A DNA stretch of 64,000 nt from Helicoverpa zea (Eukaryota > Arthropoda > Insecta > Lepidoptera > Noctuidae): contig NC_061479.1 of NCBI RefSeq assembly GCF_022581195.2, positions 6,572,001-6,636,000 of the forward strand. Reading direction: 5' to 3'. The first letter of the stretch is position 1. Each line of letters begins with the position of its first letter. The notes beneath the pieces are model-generated. The model saw only the letters and a list, made by a program, of their open reading frames with translations, searched no databases and was not told where the DNA came from. The translations under genes were made by a program, and so were the position numbers. Shown here piece by piece: positions 42,849 through 53,336 of this stretch.

Positions 42849-45800
42849 CTGAAAATGTATGCATTTGTGTTATTTACTTACTAAAGTGATATTCATATAA
42901 TTTTATATTATATGGGAAGACGTGGCAGTCTAGTGGGTAAAGAACCAACCGCTCTAAGGTTTGCTGTCAGAGAACCCAACTCTGGGTTAAGCTCGCCTTT
43001 GTACATAACTTTTTTCTATTGTGTGTGTATTAAAATATGTATTGTGTACAATAAAGAATAATAAAAGGAAAACATCTCGAGGAAACCTGGACTATAAAAA
43101 TCTAAAATCATCAACCCGCATTGAGCTAGCGTGGTGATTAACGCTCAATCCTTCTTCGTGTGAGAGGAGGCCGCAGCCCAGCAGTGGGACGATACAAAGG
43201 CTGTAACTGAAACAGTGGTATATTTACCGTGAATCGTTATACTCGTGCCACTCGCCGTTGTAGGGATGCTTGCAGTAAGCCGTGTAGTGACCCGAGTACG
43301 TCGTGCCTGCAATACATAACATTCACTTATTCGCTACAATAAAATACGTCACCCGGACAAATATTCAATATAAGTTTACAAGTTTTTTTTTTTTCAGTTT
43401 TTTTTTAATTCACTGATTAGTTATGATTTAGAGTACCCTCATTTTTTTGGCTTAGGTTTAACTTACCACCAGATATAGTAACAAATAGCAGACAAAAATA
43501 GTAAATGATCACCAAAATGAAACTCCCATTTTAATGTAAAATTATAACCAAAGTTTTAACACTTTGCTATCCTATTTAAGTAAAATTACTCCAAGTAAAT
43601 CATGAGTAAGCCAAAAATAGTAAATGATCAATAAAATTAAACCAACATTTTAAAGTAAAAATATAACCATATTTTTAAAATTCTGCTATCCTATTTAAGC
43701 AAAATGAGTCCAAATAATTCATTGTTATCCCAAAAGTAGTAAATGATCACCCAAAAGTGGGAATCGTGTCCGGGCGGGCGCAGCGCGGAGCTTGCGGTGC
43801 GGTGCGAGGGCATTGCAAGCCGCAGACATAACTTAATATGGCATCATAATACCACAGTCTAAAAATCATACAGTCGTCCAACGAAGACGTCTAGACAGGG
43901 CAATCGTGCGGGGACTGAGGGGCGAGACGCGGGTAGGCCGCTCCCGAACTACGAACAAAATTATGTTAGTAGTTCGGGATCTATTATTCAGGGCTAACGC
44001 GTGTTTCTTTTCAAAGCATTTTATGGTGGTCATTATATTTATCCCCTTTTTTTTTTAACAAATGTTGTTCCATTGCTGAAGGTCACCTGAGTGGTTGCCT
44101 CGTGTTACCTGAGTGGTTGCTGACGGCGTAGAGGTTGTAGACGGGTGCGGCGGCGCGGGTGGCTGCGTAGGGTGACATGTCCAGGTTGCTGAGTGGGAAT
44201 TCTACCAGTACGTTAAGTTTGCCCCGGAAACGTTCCGTTGGAGAGAACCTGAATAACAAAACAACATCATTTGTGAAGAATTCAAACTCAAAACTCAAAA
44301 ACTTTTTAGAATTAGCGCAACAAATTCTTAACGGTTACATTTTACCCTAATTTTTTTTAACTACAGGAAATAGTGCCAACAGAACATTGGTGTAGAACTA
44401 GTAAATAAAGTAATATACTATAGTAAGTAAATAAATAAAGCGTTACCTCTTGAGATGCAACACGAGTACTTGCGGGAACTTCTGCACGGTGAACCATTTC
44501 AGGCACTTCCTACGAACGCCGCACTTCGAACATGTCTGTAATGTTACAATAATACATTATTGTCATTGTTATTAACTTAAGTGCCTATAGTGATACATAT
44601 TTTTGTAAAATCTTTCAACAGAATAAATATGTTTCGATTTTAAGCTTTTCAAAAGTATAATTCCTATTTTAGTTCAAACCGCCGTATTTGATGTTGGTAA
44701 CAATAATAAATACAACATCTGTGAAAATTCCAATTGTGACTATTATAGTAAATAAGATGAATCCAGGAGAAATTGACGGACAGACAGAAAGGCAGTCTTA
44801 GTAACAAGGTCCCGTTTTATCGTTGAGTTACGAAACCCAAGTTACAAAACAAGGTATTTTTATTATGTCTTCCCCCATATGTTAACATATACTATGGTAC
44901 ATTTATATAAAAAGTTTTAAAATTTTATATTATAATGAATCGCTGTACGTTAGTTCCACAAAATCTCGAGATGGGCGTGAACGATTTCGCTTTTTTTGGG
45001 TTTTAAATGTTAGTAGAGGTCTAGGGAAGGTTTAACCGTTGCGTTTGTTGTCATATATAGACCTATTAGAGGTGCTTAAGAAACGGTTGGGTCCGCTAGT
45101 ATAACATGGATATATTAAATGCAGTACGTACAGGTTTCTCATCGCCGTCCATCTCTTCCTCCCTGGTGAAGTGCGACAGACACTGCTGCAGCTTCAGGTT
45201 GCCCGTGCGGGACGGGATCGGGAGACTGCAACCAGGGATATACATGGTTAAAGTTATTTCCTTTTATGCACGAGGGCGGGAGGGTGGTACCCTTGTTGCA
45301 TTTGCACGTGCATATGAGAAAAGTACAACATCCTGCATCCAAGCCTCTATTTATTGTTTCCATATAGGTATGTATAAATTCCTTAATTTTTCTAAAGTAA
45401 TTTTAATGGTTTATTTATAAATTAAATTTGTACTACACACTTTATGGAGAACAATATGATGACGATGATGATAAACACACTTATTTTAAAGGCTCTCTAA
45501 ATCTTTGGCTGTCATTATGGGTAGTCAGAAACCAGTAAGTCTGACGCCAGTCTTACCTAGGGATTACCCAGGTAACTATGTTGAGGAGCTCCTTGTGGTA
45601 CACTGGTACTCAGCTGCATCCAGTTAGACTGGAAGCCGACATCAACATAGTTGGGAAAAGGCTCTGAAGATGATGAGGTGGACGCTGCTCCTACCTGAGG
45701 TCCCAGAAGGGGTCGAAAGTGACGCTGTCGTGGTTGCAGTGTGTGCAGCGGAGGGTGGACTTGAGCTGTCCCACGAAGATGTCTCCCACGCGGCTGTCCT

Positions 45801-48800
45801 CCATGCGGAGGTAGCGGTTCCACGCCTCCTGGGCTTTGGCTGAGTCGCTGGAAGGTACAGACACGAGGTTATTATGAAGTAAATTGAATGTTTTTGAGTA
45901 TGAAACAAGGACTAAAGCTTTTCCTAGCTTATACAGAAAAGAGAATTATGAACTATATTGAATGTTTTTAGGTATAATGTAAAGGAAAGGAAGCCTATAT
46001 GCTTGTAGTTCCCCAGGACACGATTGAAAATGCGCAAAACAACTTGACATTATCGAAACCATAGATATAGTAGATAGATAGGCTACCGAGTAATTTTTAT
46101 TGAAGCCAAAAATGAAATACATTAAGTGACTTTTTCATATGTTAGTAAATATGTGATACTTAAAACTTGGTATTTGGGGTTGATTTTGATCACAGAACAT
46201 TAACATTATTTCTCAAAACATTGAAGGTATTGTTGTTTTATTTGCTTTTGATACAGACGGGGCCGTTACAGGCCTCAGGTAATTATTATTTTTTTAAACT
46301 CGATCGAAACTCATATTACAAGGAGGATTTTGTAAAATTGAAACAGCTGAACCGATTTAAAGAATGTACTAGGCATCAGTGACATATTAGGCTACTTTTA
46401 TCTTGGATTAAGAAGAACTTCCCTCGAACCCGCGAGATACAAGCTAGATAATATTAAATTACATGTAAATACCTGAGGTTGTCATCGATCTCGGTGAGTA
46501 TGGGCTTGGGCTTGACGGTGACGCGGTTCACGTCCTCGTGCAGACCCTCCAGCAGGTAACGGAGGAACTCCTGGAGAGAACACAGTTATACTTCGGCCGT
46601 TCAGAGAATGCGTTCCTGACACCTATCAGTTAGTCACGACTAGTGATGGGCACAACATAACACTGAGTTCGTTACCGTTCCTTCAAAATGAACCGCCGCA
46701 TTATTTTAAGATTATTTTCGTTTTAAATTGGCGGAATCATTTGTTTTATATTTTAGTTATTTAAGTGGAAACCAAAAAAAGGTAATATTCATATAATAAA
46801 ATTGTTTTATTTATTCTTTGTTACAAGTACATTGAATTGAATGTGCGAACAGAATATTAATCAGACTCCGATTTGCTTGAGGAGGTGGTGTCTTCATCAT
46901 CATCTTCGCCTACATGTATAATTATATTATTATCAATAACAGAATCAATCCTGATATCTCGGTCTAACAAAAGCCGGGTAATCAAATAAAAACAGATCGA
47001 AAACACTTGAAAAACGTGGTCTATGCGCACGAAACGACAACGGACGACTGTTTTAGCGTCACAAAATGGCGGCCCATAACGCCATTTGGGGTTACCATTT
47101 TTAATCTAAGTATAAAAATGCGGTTTGGTCATAGTTTTATTTTTATATTTCATAAACGTTATAATTAAGTCTTATAGTCCATTATTTTCCAATTCTTAAA
47201 AAGAAAATCAAAACGTATTATTTTATATTATAACTGTATAAGAACAGATTACGATACTTGCCTGTTATTTTTAGCACAGCACTACAAAATATAAACCGCT
47301 GACATAACCTTGTAATAGCGCAGTATAGATTTAGAAAAATATTGTTTACCAAGTTATTTGACACTCAGTTTGGCACAAAATTATAACATTCATTGATTAT
47401 TGATATAATAATGTTGTTTTAATGCTCCTCAATTGTTAAAACGGTAAACAACCAGCAAAAATATTTTTATCGTAACTGCAACGCCATTGCAAAGTTACGT
47501 CGTCAGTTCAATCGCGACGTGTCAGGAACGCATTCTCTGAATGGCCGAACTATAGATATCAGTTACCCTCCGAGCCTTTTTCCCAACTATGTTGGGGTCG
47601 GCTTCCAGTCTAACCGGATGTAGCTGAGTACCAGTGCTTTACAAGGAGCGACTGCCCTATCTGACCTCCTCAACCCAAGTACTCGGGCAACCCAATACCC
47701 CTTGGTTAGACTGGTGTCAGACTTACTGGCTTCTGGCTACCCGTAACGACTGCCAAAGATGTTCAATGACAGCCGGGACGTACAGTTTAACGTGCCATCC
47801 GAAACCCGTTGCAGAGATTAGTATGTAACATTGATTGTATGCAAAACAACCGATAGAATATTGGAGACGGCTGCTTGTAACCAACGGTAAGTTATTGAAC
47901 TGAGCAAAACGTTCTTTTACGCTATATTGTGTTAGAATGCAGTTCCGTTTCTAAAAAAGATCGGTATTAATTTTATTTACTTAATTTATAACAGTAAATT
48001 ACTTAGTGATTTATAGAGATTGATTTATTTTACTCGATTATGTTTATTTCTTTAAAGGAGTATTCCTTCAACCTCTACATTGTTTTTACCACATTTTAGC
48101 TAATTGTCAATACAAATAATTGTACCTAGAATTTCATTTAAAAAATGAAGTTTTTCCAGCAATTTCTAGAGGTTTCGAGACCCCTTGGAGGGAATCAACA
48201 ACAGGTAAAAAACACTGGTTTAAAGTATCTACATACATCACTAACAAATAATAACTTTTAAGCACATATATTACTAGCCAAAACTACTTCATCTCACCTG
48301 TGCATCCTGCTGACTGTAGCCCATGAACCTGGGCGCGAACCGCTGAACCTGGGACTTGAGCGCCGTCGTGTTCACCACGGCATCCTTCTCGCCACTGCGC
48401 CATAGTTCCTTTATCACTATGCCGAACGCTGCAACCAAATATTATATACTATTTACAATGGGGAAATAGTTTACAAAAACCGGCCAAGTGCGAGTCGGAC
48501 TCACGCACGAAGGGTTCCGTACCATTATTTAGAAAACGAGCAAAAAAATCACGTTTGTTGTATATTACAATAGGGTCCCGTTTTACCCTTTGGGTACCGA
48601 ACCCTAAAAAGGATCAATTCTGTTCTTAATCACTGTCATTGCACATTGAAAAGTGATGAATAGAATAGGTCAAGTTTTTGGGTAGACGGTTGTTGGAGCC
48701 CGGAGCCTGGAATTTGACGATTGATACACCCGTGCATCGGAGAGCACGTAAATGTCGGTCCTGCGCCTGATCTCTCCGGTGGTGTGGGATTGTCGGCGCA

Positions 48801-51800
48801 TCGCGCTGTGAGAGTGAAGGAACAGTGATTGCACCGCAGTCCAAGCTAATGTGCCTGCACTATAATATGTCCTGCGCAGTTGGCTGATCTCCTTATATGA
48901 GAACAGCCGCCGTGGCCGATAATCGGCTAGGAGGTCATCATACCTTTACCAGGAAAAGTCGTGGTGTCCTAGTAGGTAAAGACCAACCTCTCAAGTATGA
49001 GTGCGTGGGTTCGATTCCAGGTCAGGCAAGTACCAAGGGAACTTTTCAAAGTTTTTATGTGCTTTTTAAGTACCTATATCTTGGACACCAATGACTGTTT
49101 TTCCGATGGCACGTTAAACTGTAGGTCCCGGCTGTCATTGTACATCCTTAGCAGTCGTTACGGGTAGTCAGAATCCAGTAACTCTGACACCAGACTATCC
49201 AAGGGGCATCGGGCCTGGGTAACTGGGGTAAAGAGGTTACATAGGCAGTGGCTCCTCGTGGCACACTGGTACTCAGCTGCACCCGGTTAGACTGGAAGCC
49301 GACCCCAACATAGTTGGGAAGAGGCTCGAGAGATGCATACCTTTAATAAGCGCCCCCTTCATACACGACAGCGAGGTGTTGATATCATCAGCATAGCGTT
49401 CGTCGCAGAGGTACTCGAGGAGCGGCCTCGTGTTTGAGAGGCACTGGAGCACGCTGTTCATGAAACATGTGTTGCCTATGTTGCGGAGGCCGTTCAGCCC
49501 TGGAAAGTGTAAATAAGAAGTAATATATAGATCAGCTGTGACGAATTATAGGGAGGAAGAAATTAAGACTTGGAACATATGAGTAAAGAGTTATAAATTG
49601 GTGAGCAATGAAGAATGATAGGAGAAGAATTAAGGTCTTTACATATTACACAGTAACGACAGCGTTTTTTCAAGAAAACGATGGTGTTAAAATCCAAGGT
49701 AGACGGCAAAGTAGGACCGCAAGTGAATGAATAAAGGCCCCTTAAGGCTCTTCCGCCCTGGTGATTAGACGAAGGTTCACAATAGTCAAGTATATTTTGT
49801 ATGTCGAATGCTTGTTACTGTTTCCCGCAAAAACGACTGAATAGATTTCGTTGAAACTTTGCAGTAGTAGAACTAATAGTCGCTAAGACAAGACAAACAA
49901 CAAGACTTTTGGATTGATGACTCTTTCACACAAAGTTTAGTGGATGGATTTTGACGAAACATGGCAATAATAGAGCTTATAATCACTCAGAGATTCTGGA
50001 TTACTGGAAGTATTTTTTTGCAAATGTTACTAAAGAAATGCTCAATCCTTCTCCGTGTGAGAGGAGGCCTGTGCCCAGCAGTGGGACGATACAAAGGCTG
50101 TAACATTACTATATAAATATTAGTAAAAAATAAAGGCAACTCACCACTAGTATGACTGGACTGCTTGTCAGTGCGCGAGTCGGGCAGCGAGTCGGAGCGC
50201 TCGCTGCTACGCCGGAGGCCGCTAGGCCCGCTCTTGCCGCCGGCCAACTCCTGCCAATCACGACCACAAGGCTAAAAACGCGGCTGCGACTTTTTTGTCG
50301 CTGCGATTTTTTTGTCGCAACTTTTTCTCTTCACGAAAATTGTACAATTTCTTACAACAATGCAAGTTATACGAAAATATGAATAATTTGTTGAAGTAAA
50401 AAGTTGCGACAAAAAAATCGCAAGTCACCCACAACCAAACTATGCACATGCGTTCCACAGAATAAACAAAACTCGGTAGGTACACAATTGATTGCAACAT
50501 AAAATTAATATACTTAAGTGGAACGGAGGGCATAACCAAGCAAACCGTTATGTGATTAAATCGCATGCTGCACAAAATCAATGAGGAAAAAAAACACAAA
50601 AAGTGCACTCTAAGGATTGCGATTAAAAAATAAATAGGATTGACTGACTTGATTGACACTGACGTTTCAACTGTCAAAACTGACATTGACAGGAACAAAA
50701 CAAAAATGGCGGTCTATCTGTTTACTATATGTCTATACTATATCTATATGTTTACTATGTATATAATTCAATTATTATGGCTCTAGAAAATCAGCCATTT
50801 TTAAGTGTATTTTTTGATTTACATCAACCCTATAAATATTGAAATCGCTCAGGGGGAAACTCACCAAAACAAGGGATGTACTTAGCTAAAATAACGAACC
50901 ATTCAAAACAATGGAATTATATAAAAAAATAAACACCAATCTAAGATCTTTTTGCCAAAATACTAGTCATTTGCTGTCGAAATTATCTCTAGAAGAAAGA
51001 CATTTTTCATGTCCCTACTTACAACGTAAATAAGAAGAATAGAAGTTCACTTCAAGGGAAAAGAAGATTTCCATTTAAACAACGTTGGTCTATCAACTAA
51101 AATTGGCTGTTGGTTCAACTTCATCGCGTGCCTGAACCTTGCTTTCTAGTGATGCAAATTTGGAACGACTGGATTTTTACAAACATATGTACATTCTATA
51201 TAATTGTTGTTATTATCACACATTAGTAGGACGAAATAAACTTCAATCCAAACATTTTAGTCATTTGCCAAAAAATTTAAAGACTACTTCCACACGACAC
51301 TGAAAAGATCACTGCGATGTTAGACAAATTACGATAGGCCGAATCGCAATTCGGCTCAGATTTACAGTCTCGAAGATGCAAAGGTAAGTGTAGAAACAAA
51401 ACGTTTATAGGAGAAAATTATATAGTAGTTTATATACTTTTAACAAATACATACGCACATGCACATATTTGCTTAAAGAGGATAAAAAATTGGATCTATA
51501 GCCGTAATTCTGAAACGGTCCATCGTGAAATTCATTCTTTAATTAAAGCAACCACAGACGTCGTGGCCGTACGTTGTCAATGGCTACTTTTAAGGGCCAA
51601 ATTCACCAACATGACTGTCTGATATACCAAAACGGCAATTCACCATAAATTCAAACTTATAAAAACTGCGTAGACTGAGTAAAACGTAATTGAAGCAGGT
51701 AGCACAATTGTAGGTGGGTACTTTGGTATTGTAGTATGCGTTTTATGGGCTGATTATTAGTGAGGATACTTTCGATATTAGTAATCCAACTTTTAAAAGC

Positions 51801-51929
51801 TGTAAATCAGACTGTTACATAGGTGAAATTGGCCCCATCTTCTCGTACCATTCGCGCGAACGTCACCGCGGCAAGTTGCACGGCGAAGCGGCTGTGCTCG
51901 CGGCCTCCGCACGACACGCGGCGCGACAT
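42770..51929 (-). CDS. Usp2: Ubiquitin-specific protease, USP2 type (whole gene)
   Basis: A C19 cysteine protease that removes ubiquitin from proteins. Ten exons (50145-50250, 49341-49499, 48298-48428, 46473-46570, 45695-45847, 45132-45225, 44447-44535, 44109-44248, 43228-43306, 42770-42848) join in frame to 1128 nt, 375 residues plus stop. The Cys box is GLRNIGNTCFMNSVLQCL. SQQDAQEFLRYLLEGLHEDV closely resembles USP2/USP21-type enzymes. Zinc-ribbon pairs CTHC and CSKC are in separate exons. The His box is SGHYTAYC, and EYNDSR supplies the catalytic Asn. VSSEAYVLFYEL is the usual C-terminus. The length matches the compact catalytic domain of USP2. The N-terminus is uncertain: leader exon 51819-51929 gives 412 aa; other phase-0 leaders lie upstream. 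Confidence 0.9.
42918..43215 (+). mobile_element. SINE-C copy with an internal foreign segment
   Basis: Head GTGGCAGTCTAGTGGGTAAA and tail CCGCAGCCCAGCAGTGGGAC match SINE-C. The middle (about 42982-43065, CTCTGGGTTAAGCTCGCCTT to CAATAAAGAATAATAAA) instead matches a retroelement tail also seen at 35237-35312. It lies in the last Usp2 intron, ending about 12 bp from exon 43228-43306. Confidence 0.65.
43228..43306 (-). CDS. Usp2: Usp2 exon with catalytic His and Asn
   Basis: Acceptor TATTGCAG, donor GTAAAT. Encodes TTYSGHYTAYCKHPYNGEWH then EYNDS: the His box and the Asn that completes the catalytic triad. 79 nt, phase 1 in, phase 2 out. Confidence 0.92.
43480..43760. repeat. 120-bp direct repeat, about 2.3 units
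   Basis: AAAATAGTAAATGATCA recurs at about 43496, 43616 and 43736, with GCTATCCTATTTAAG in each full unit. The array is followed by a GC-rich segment (CGGGCGGGCGCAGCGCGGAG) and an AACTACGAACAAAATTATGT/TAGTAGTTCGGGA hairpin. The layout recalls Helitron-type termini, but I could not fix both ends. Confidence 0.6.
44109..44248 (-). CDS. Usp2: Usp2 exon
   Basis: Acceptor TTATTCAG, donor GTAACA. Encodes FSPTERFRGKLNVLVEFPLS, NLDMSPYAA and APVYNLYAVSNHS, the strand region before the His box (YxLYAVSNHSG is a USP signature). Confidence 0.92.
44447..44535 (-). CDS. Usp2: Usp2 exon with second zinc-ribbon CxxC
   Basis: Acceptor ATTACAG, donor GTAACG. Encodes TCSKCGVRRKCLKWFTVQKF then PQVLVLHLKR. CSKC pairs with CTHC of exon 45695-45847 to bind zinc; LPxVLVLHLKRF is the standard USP motif. 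Confidence 0.92.
45132..45225 (-). CDS. Usp2: Usp2 exon between the zinc-ribbon halves
   Basis: Acceptor GTTGCAG, donor GTACGT. Encodes LPIPSRTGNLKLQQCLSHFT then REEEMDGDEKP, the finger subdomain between the two CxxC pairs. Leaves in phase 0. Confidence 0.9.
45505..45680 (+). mobile_element. SINE-A fragment next to a Usp2 donor
   Basis: Sense SINE-A body from TTGGCTGTCATTATGGGTAG to CATAGTTGGGAAAAGGCTCT. Its end lies about 14 bp from the 5' splice site of exon 45695-45847, which is read from the other strand. Confidence 0.7.
45695..45847 (-). CDS. Usp2: Usp2 exon with first zinc-ribbon CxxC
   Basis: Acceptor CTTCCAG, donor GTAGGA. Encodes AWNRYLRMEDSRVGDIFVGQ, LKSTLRCTHCNHDSVTFDPF and WDLS. 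The zinc-binding CTHC and the SxxxDPFxDLS motif are typical of USPs. Confidence 0.92.
46473..46570 (-). CDS. Usp2: Usp2 exon (EFL...LHEDVN)
   Basis: Acceptor TTCTCTCCAG, donor GTATTT. Encodes EFLRYLLEGLHEDVNRVTVK and PKPILTEIDDNL, continuing the QQDAQ of the exon before. A DNA transposon begins only about 16 bp upstream of the acceptor AG. Confidence 0.92.
46588..47553 (-). mobile_element. TIR element with a partial minus-strand ORF
   Basis: Ends TTCGGCCGTTCAGAGAATGC and GCATTCTCTGAATGGCCGAA are inverted repeats of about 33 bp (TTCCTGACAC continues the match). Inside, a minus-strand frame (47105-46857) ends in an acidic-serine tail and is followed by AATAAATAAA. A 228-bp relative at 56184-56416 shares its right 170 bp nearly exactly. 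The superfamily is unknown to me; the flanks suggest a TA or TATA duplication. Confidence 0.75.
46857..47105 (-). pseudogene. Partial ORF of the TIR element, acidic C-terminus with poly(A) signal
   Basis: The frame is open for 82 codons with no ATG, ending GEDDDEDTTSSSKSESD and TAA at 46857. Central residues HVFQVFSICFYLITRLLLD are hydrophobic. AATAAATAAA follows about 40 bases later (plus 46807-46816), so this looks like the true 3' end of a transposon-encoded protein whose front part has been deleted. I do not recognise the family. Confidence 0.4.
47562..47810 (-). mobile_element. SINE-A, reverse copy
   Basis: Starts CCTCCGAGCCTTTTTCCCAA and runs to TTTAACGTGCCATCCGAAAC, directly beside the TIR element in the same Usp2 intron. 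Confidence 0.7.
48298..48428 (-). CDS. Usp2: Usp2 exon with QQDAQ
   Basis: Acceptor GGTTGCAG, donor GTGAGA. Encodes FGIVIKELWRSGEKDAVVNT, TALKSQVQRFAPRFMGYSQQ and DAQ. GYSQQDAQEF spans the exon border, as is normal for this family. Confidence 0.92.
48478..48612 (-). mobile_element. LINE-like 3' fragment, reverse
   Basis: AAACCGGCCAAGTGCGAGTC through GTTTTACCCTTTGGGTACCG, the reverse of the 6458-6756 repeat, with the middle deleted. Confidence 0.55.
48672..48938 (+). mobile_element. SINE-B, sense, lacking its head
   Basis: TGCATCGGAGAGCACGTAAA through GATAATCGGCTAGGAGGTCA. It abuts the left duplication of the neighbouring SINE-A. Confidence 0.75.
48949..49335 (+). mobile_element. SINE-A, near full length; its target duplication overlaps a Usp2 splice donor
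   Basis: Head GTCGTGGTGTCCTAGTAGGT and GGGTTCGATTCCAGGTCAGG carry box A/box B-like sequences. The body runs to ATAGTTGGGAAGAGGCTCGA. CATACCTTTA occurs at both edges (48939-48948 and about 49336-49345). The right copy spans the exon 49341-49499 boundary, so on the minus strand the duplicated bases read AAAG|GTATG. This is the best reference copy of SINE-A here. Confidence 0.8.
49341..49499 (-). CDS. Usp2: Usp2 exon with catalytic Cys box
   Basis: Acceptor TTTCCAG, donor AAAG|GTATGC. Encodes LNGLRNIGNTCFMNSVLQCL, SNTRPLLEYLCDERYADDIN and TSLSCMKGALIK. The Cys of GNTCFMNS is the nucleophile (residue 84 if leader exon 51819-51929 is used). Confidence 0.95.
50145..50250 (-). CDS. Usp2: Usp2 exon upstream of the catalytic domain
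   Basis: Acceptor TTGGCAG, donor GTGAGT; phase 0 in, phase 1 out. Encodes a Ser/Gly/Arg-rich linker (ELAGGKSGPSGLRRSSERSD, SLPDSRTDKQSSHTS). GC-rich and in frame with the Cys-box exon. Such Ser-rich linkers before the USP domain are common. Confidence 0.82.
50299..50427. mobile_element. Small foldback MITE beside a Usp2 exon
   Basis: GATTTTTTTGTCGCAACTTT on the left and AAGTTGCGACAAAAAAATCG on the right are inverse; about 130 bp, starting about 50 bp upstream (minus sense) of exon 50145-50250. Confidence 0.65.
51819..51929 (-). CDS. Usp2: Candidate Usp2 leader exon with nearby TATA-like promoter
   Basis: ATG at 51929 opens 37 GC-rich codons (MSRRVSCGGREH..., ending DGANFTY) that meet TAT|GTAACA in phase 0, exactly what exon 50145-50250 accepts. 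About 36 bases above the ATG, the minus strand reads GGCTATAAGAGCGC, a TATA-like box, in a CpG-rich patch. The donor is weak; an alternative is ATG|GTACGA slightly earlier, also phase 0. Codon content is plausible but there is no homology to lean on. Confidence 0.45.
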
Positions 51930-52020
51930 CCGTGCGTTAACGACCCGCCGCGTCTGTGAGCGCTCTTATAGCCGAACCGAACAATTAGACGACGTTCGAA
52001 AAAAACACATAGGATTGTTG

Positions 52021-52235
52021 ACTGTCATTGAACATCCTTGGCAGTCGTTACGGGTAGTCAGATGTCAGTAAGTCTGACACCAGTCTAACCAAGGGGTATT
52101 GGGTTGCCTGGGTAACTGAGTTGAGAAGGTCAGACAGGACAGTCGCTCCTTGTGGCAAACTGGTACTCAGCTGCATCCGGTTAGACTGGAAGCCGACCCC
52201 AACATAGTTGGGAAAAAGGTTCGGAGGATGATGAT
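52021..52235 (+). mobile_element. SINE-A, sense copy
   Basis: TGTCATTGAACATCCTTGGC through CATAGTTGGGAAAAAGGTTC. Fragments of the same family follow at 52688-52790 and 53565-53620. Confidence 0.7.
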
Positions 52236-53245
52236 TGTTGAAAATGTTACATAGAAGATTTTGTATGGAAAATTAATAGTTTAAAAAACTAAAAAATACA
52301 CTAGTCATGTATTGCCATCAGAACTCAGAGCGCGAGCGTGTGCAAAATTTCGTCCTAATCGAAGACCGGGAAAGGGGTTAAGATTCTAAGATCTTCCTAC
52401 ATACATAGTTACAAGTGAAGCTAATATAAGCGTGTTAATTAAAAATAATATCGTAATAGACAACAAACTGTTATCGAAATTACGTTAATTGTTACTGTAG
52501 AGATAATCAAATGATAAGAGTTTTTTCTAAGTCCCATAATCTAAGAATGAGATTAGACAACTTTTACACCTGTTGTCTGGTATTTGTCATCCATCAGGTA
52601 AATTTTCGTACATACTTAAAAAACAATAAAATAATAACCAACTCAAATGAACTAAGCTTTAGTTAAATACTTGAATTTACATGGAAAGGGGTATCAGCCA
52701 GGTAACTGGGTTGAGGAGGTCAGATAGGCAGTCGCTCCATGTAAATGTGGAAACCGACCCAAATAGTTATGAAAAGACTAGGCTAATGCTGATGACTCAG
52801 AAATAGCAAGATTTTTTTATAATATGCCTTTCTGTATCCAAAAAACTGAGTGAAAATGTGAACTATAGGCTACAGGTAATCTATAGCAATGTAGGAATCT
52901 ATAGTCCTTGATAATGTAATAAACTGGAATAATTATTTTGTTGACCCCAAAGGCTCCGCAACTACTGAACCGATTTGAAAAAAATTTTCATTATTGGGAA
53001 GCTACACTATCCCCGAAAAACATAGGCAGTGAATACCAAGAGACGGGGTTGAAGCTAATATCAAATACAAGTAGCCACCTGGTAGGTATTGACCCCATAG
53101 GTTCTGCCCCCCACAACAGGCAGGCGGGGCTGGGAGGGACGCGGGTGTGTCCGGCCTGGGGGCGGCGCGACGCTGCGAGGCCGCGGCTCGAAGCACCGTC
53201 GACATCCACACCTTTGCCGTCATTAACCATCAGTGGTATGCTGCC

Positions 53246-53336
53246 TATAGTTCTCGTCAAACTTAATGGCGGTTCAAAACGCACGAATCGGTCGGCATTT
53301 AGATTATAAACCGTCATTAAGTTTGACGTGAACTAT
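53246..53336. mobile_element. Very short TIR element (91 bp)
   Basis: TATAGTTCTCGTCAAACTTA on the left and TAAGTTTGACGTGAACTATA on the right are near inverses; AATGGCGGTT and AACCGTCATT continue the match. One end-like sequence also occurs at 28877. Confidence 0.65.

Noticed and set aside
50640..50720. TGACATTGACAGGAACAAAA followed by ATGGCGG, promoter-like
   Set aside because: The ATG opens a hydrophobic frame of repeated TTTACTATATG words that stops quickly; no donor, and it lies in a Usp2 intron.
52991..53317. GC-rich frames of 73-123 codons (ACAACAGGCAGGCGGGGC region)
   Set aside because: Frames run through a 91-bp TIR element and have no domain or good paired splice sites. I cannot exclude an exon at 53100-53230 but cannot support it.
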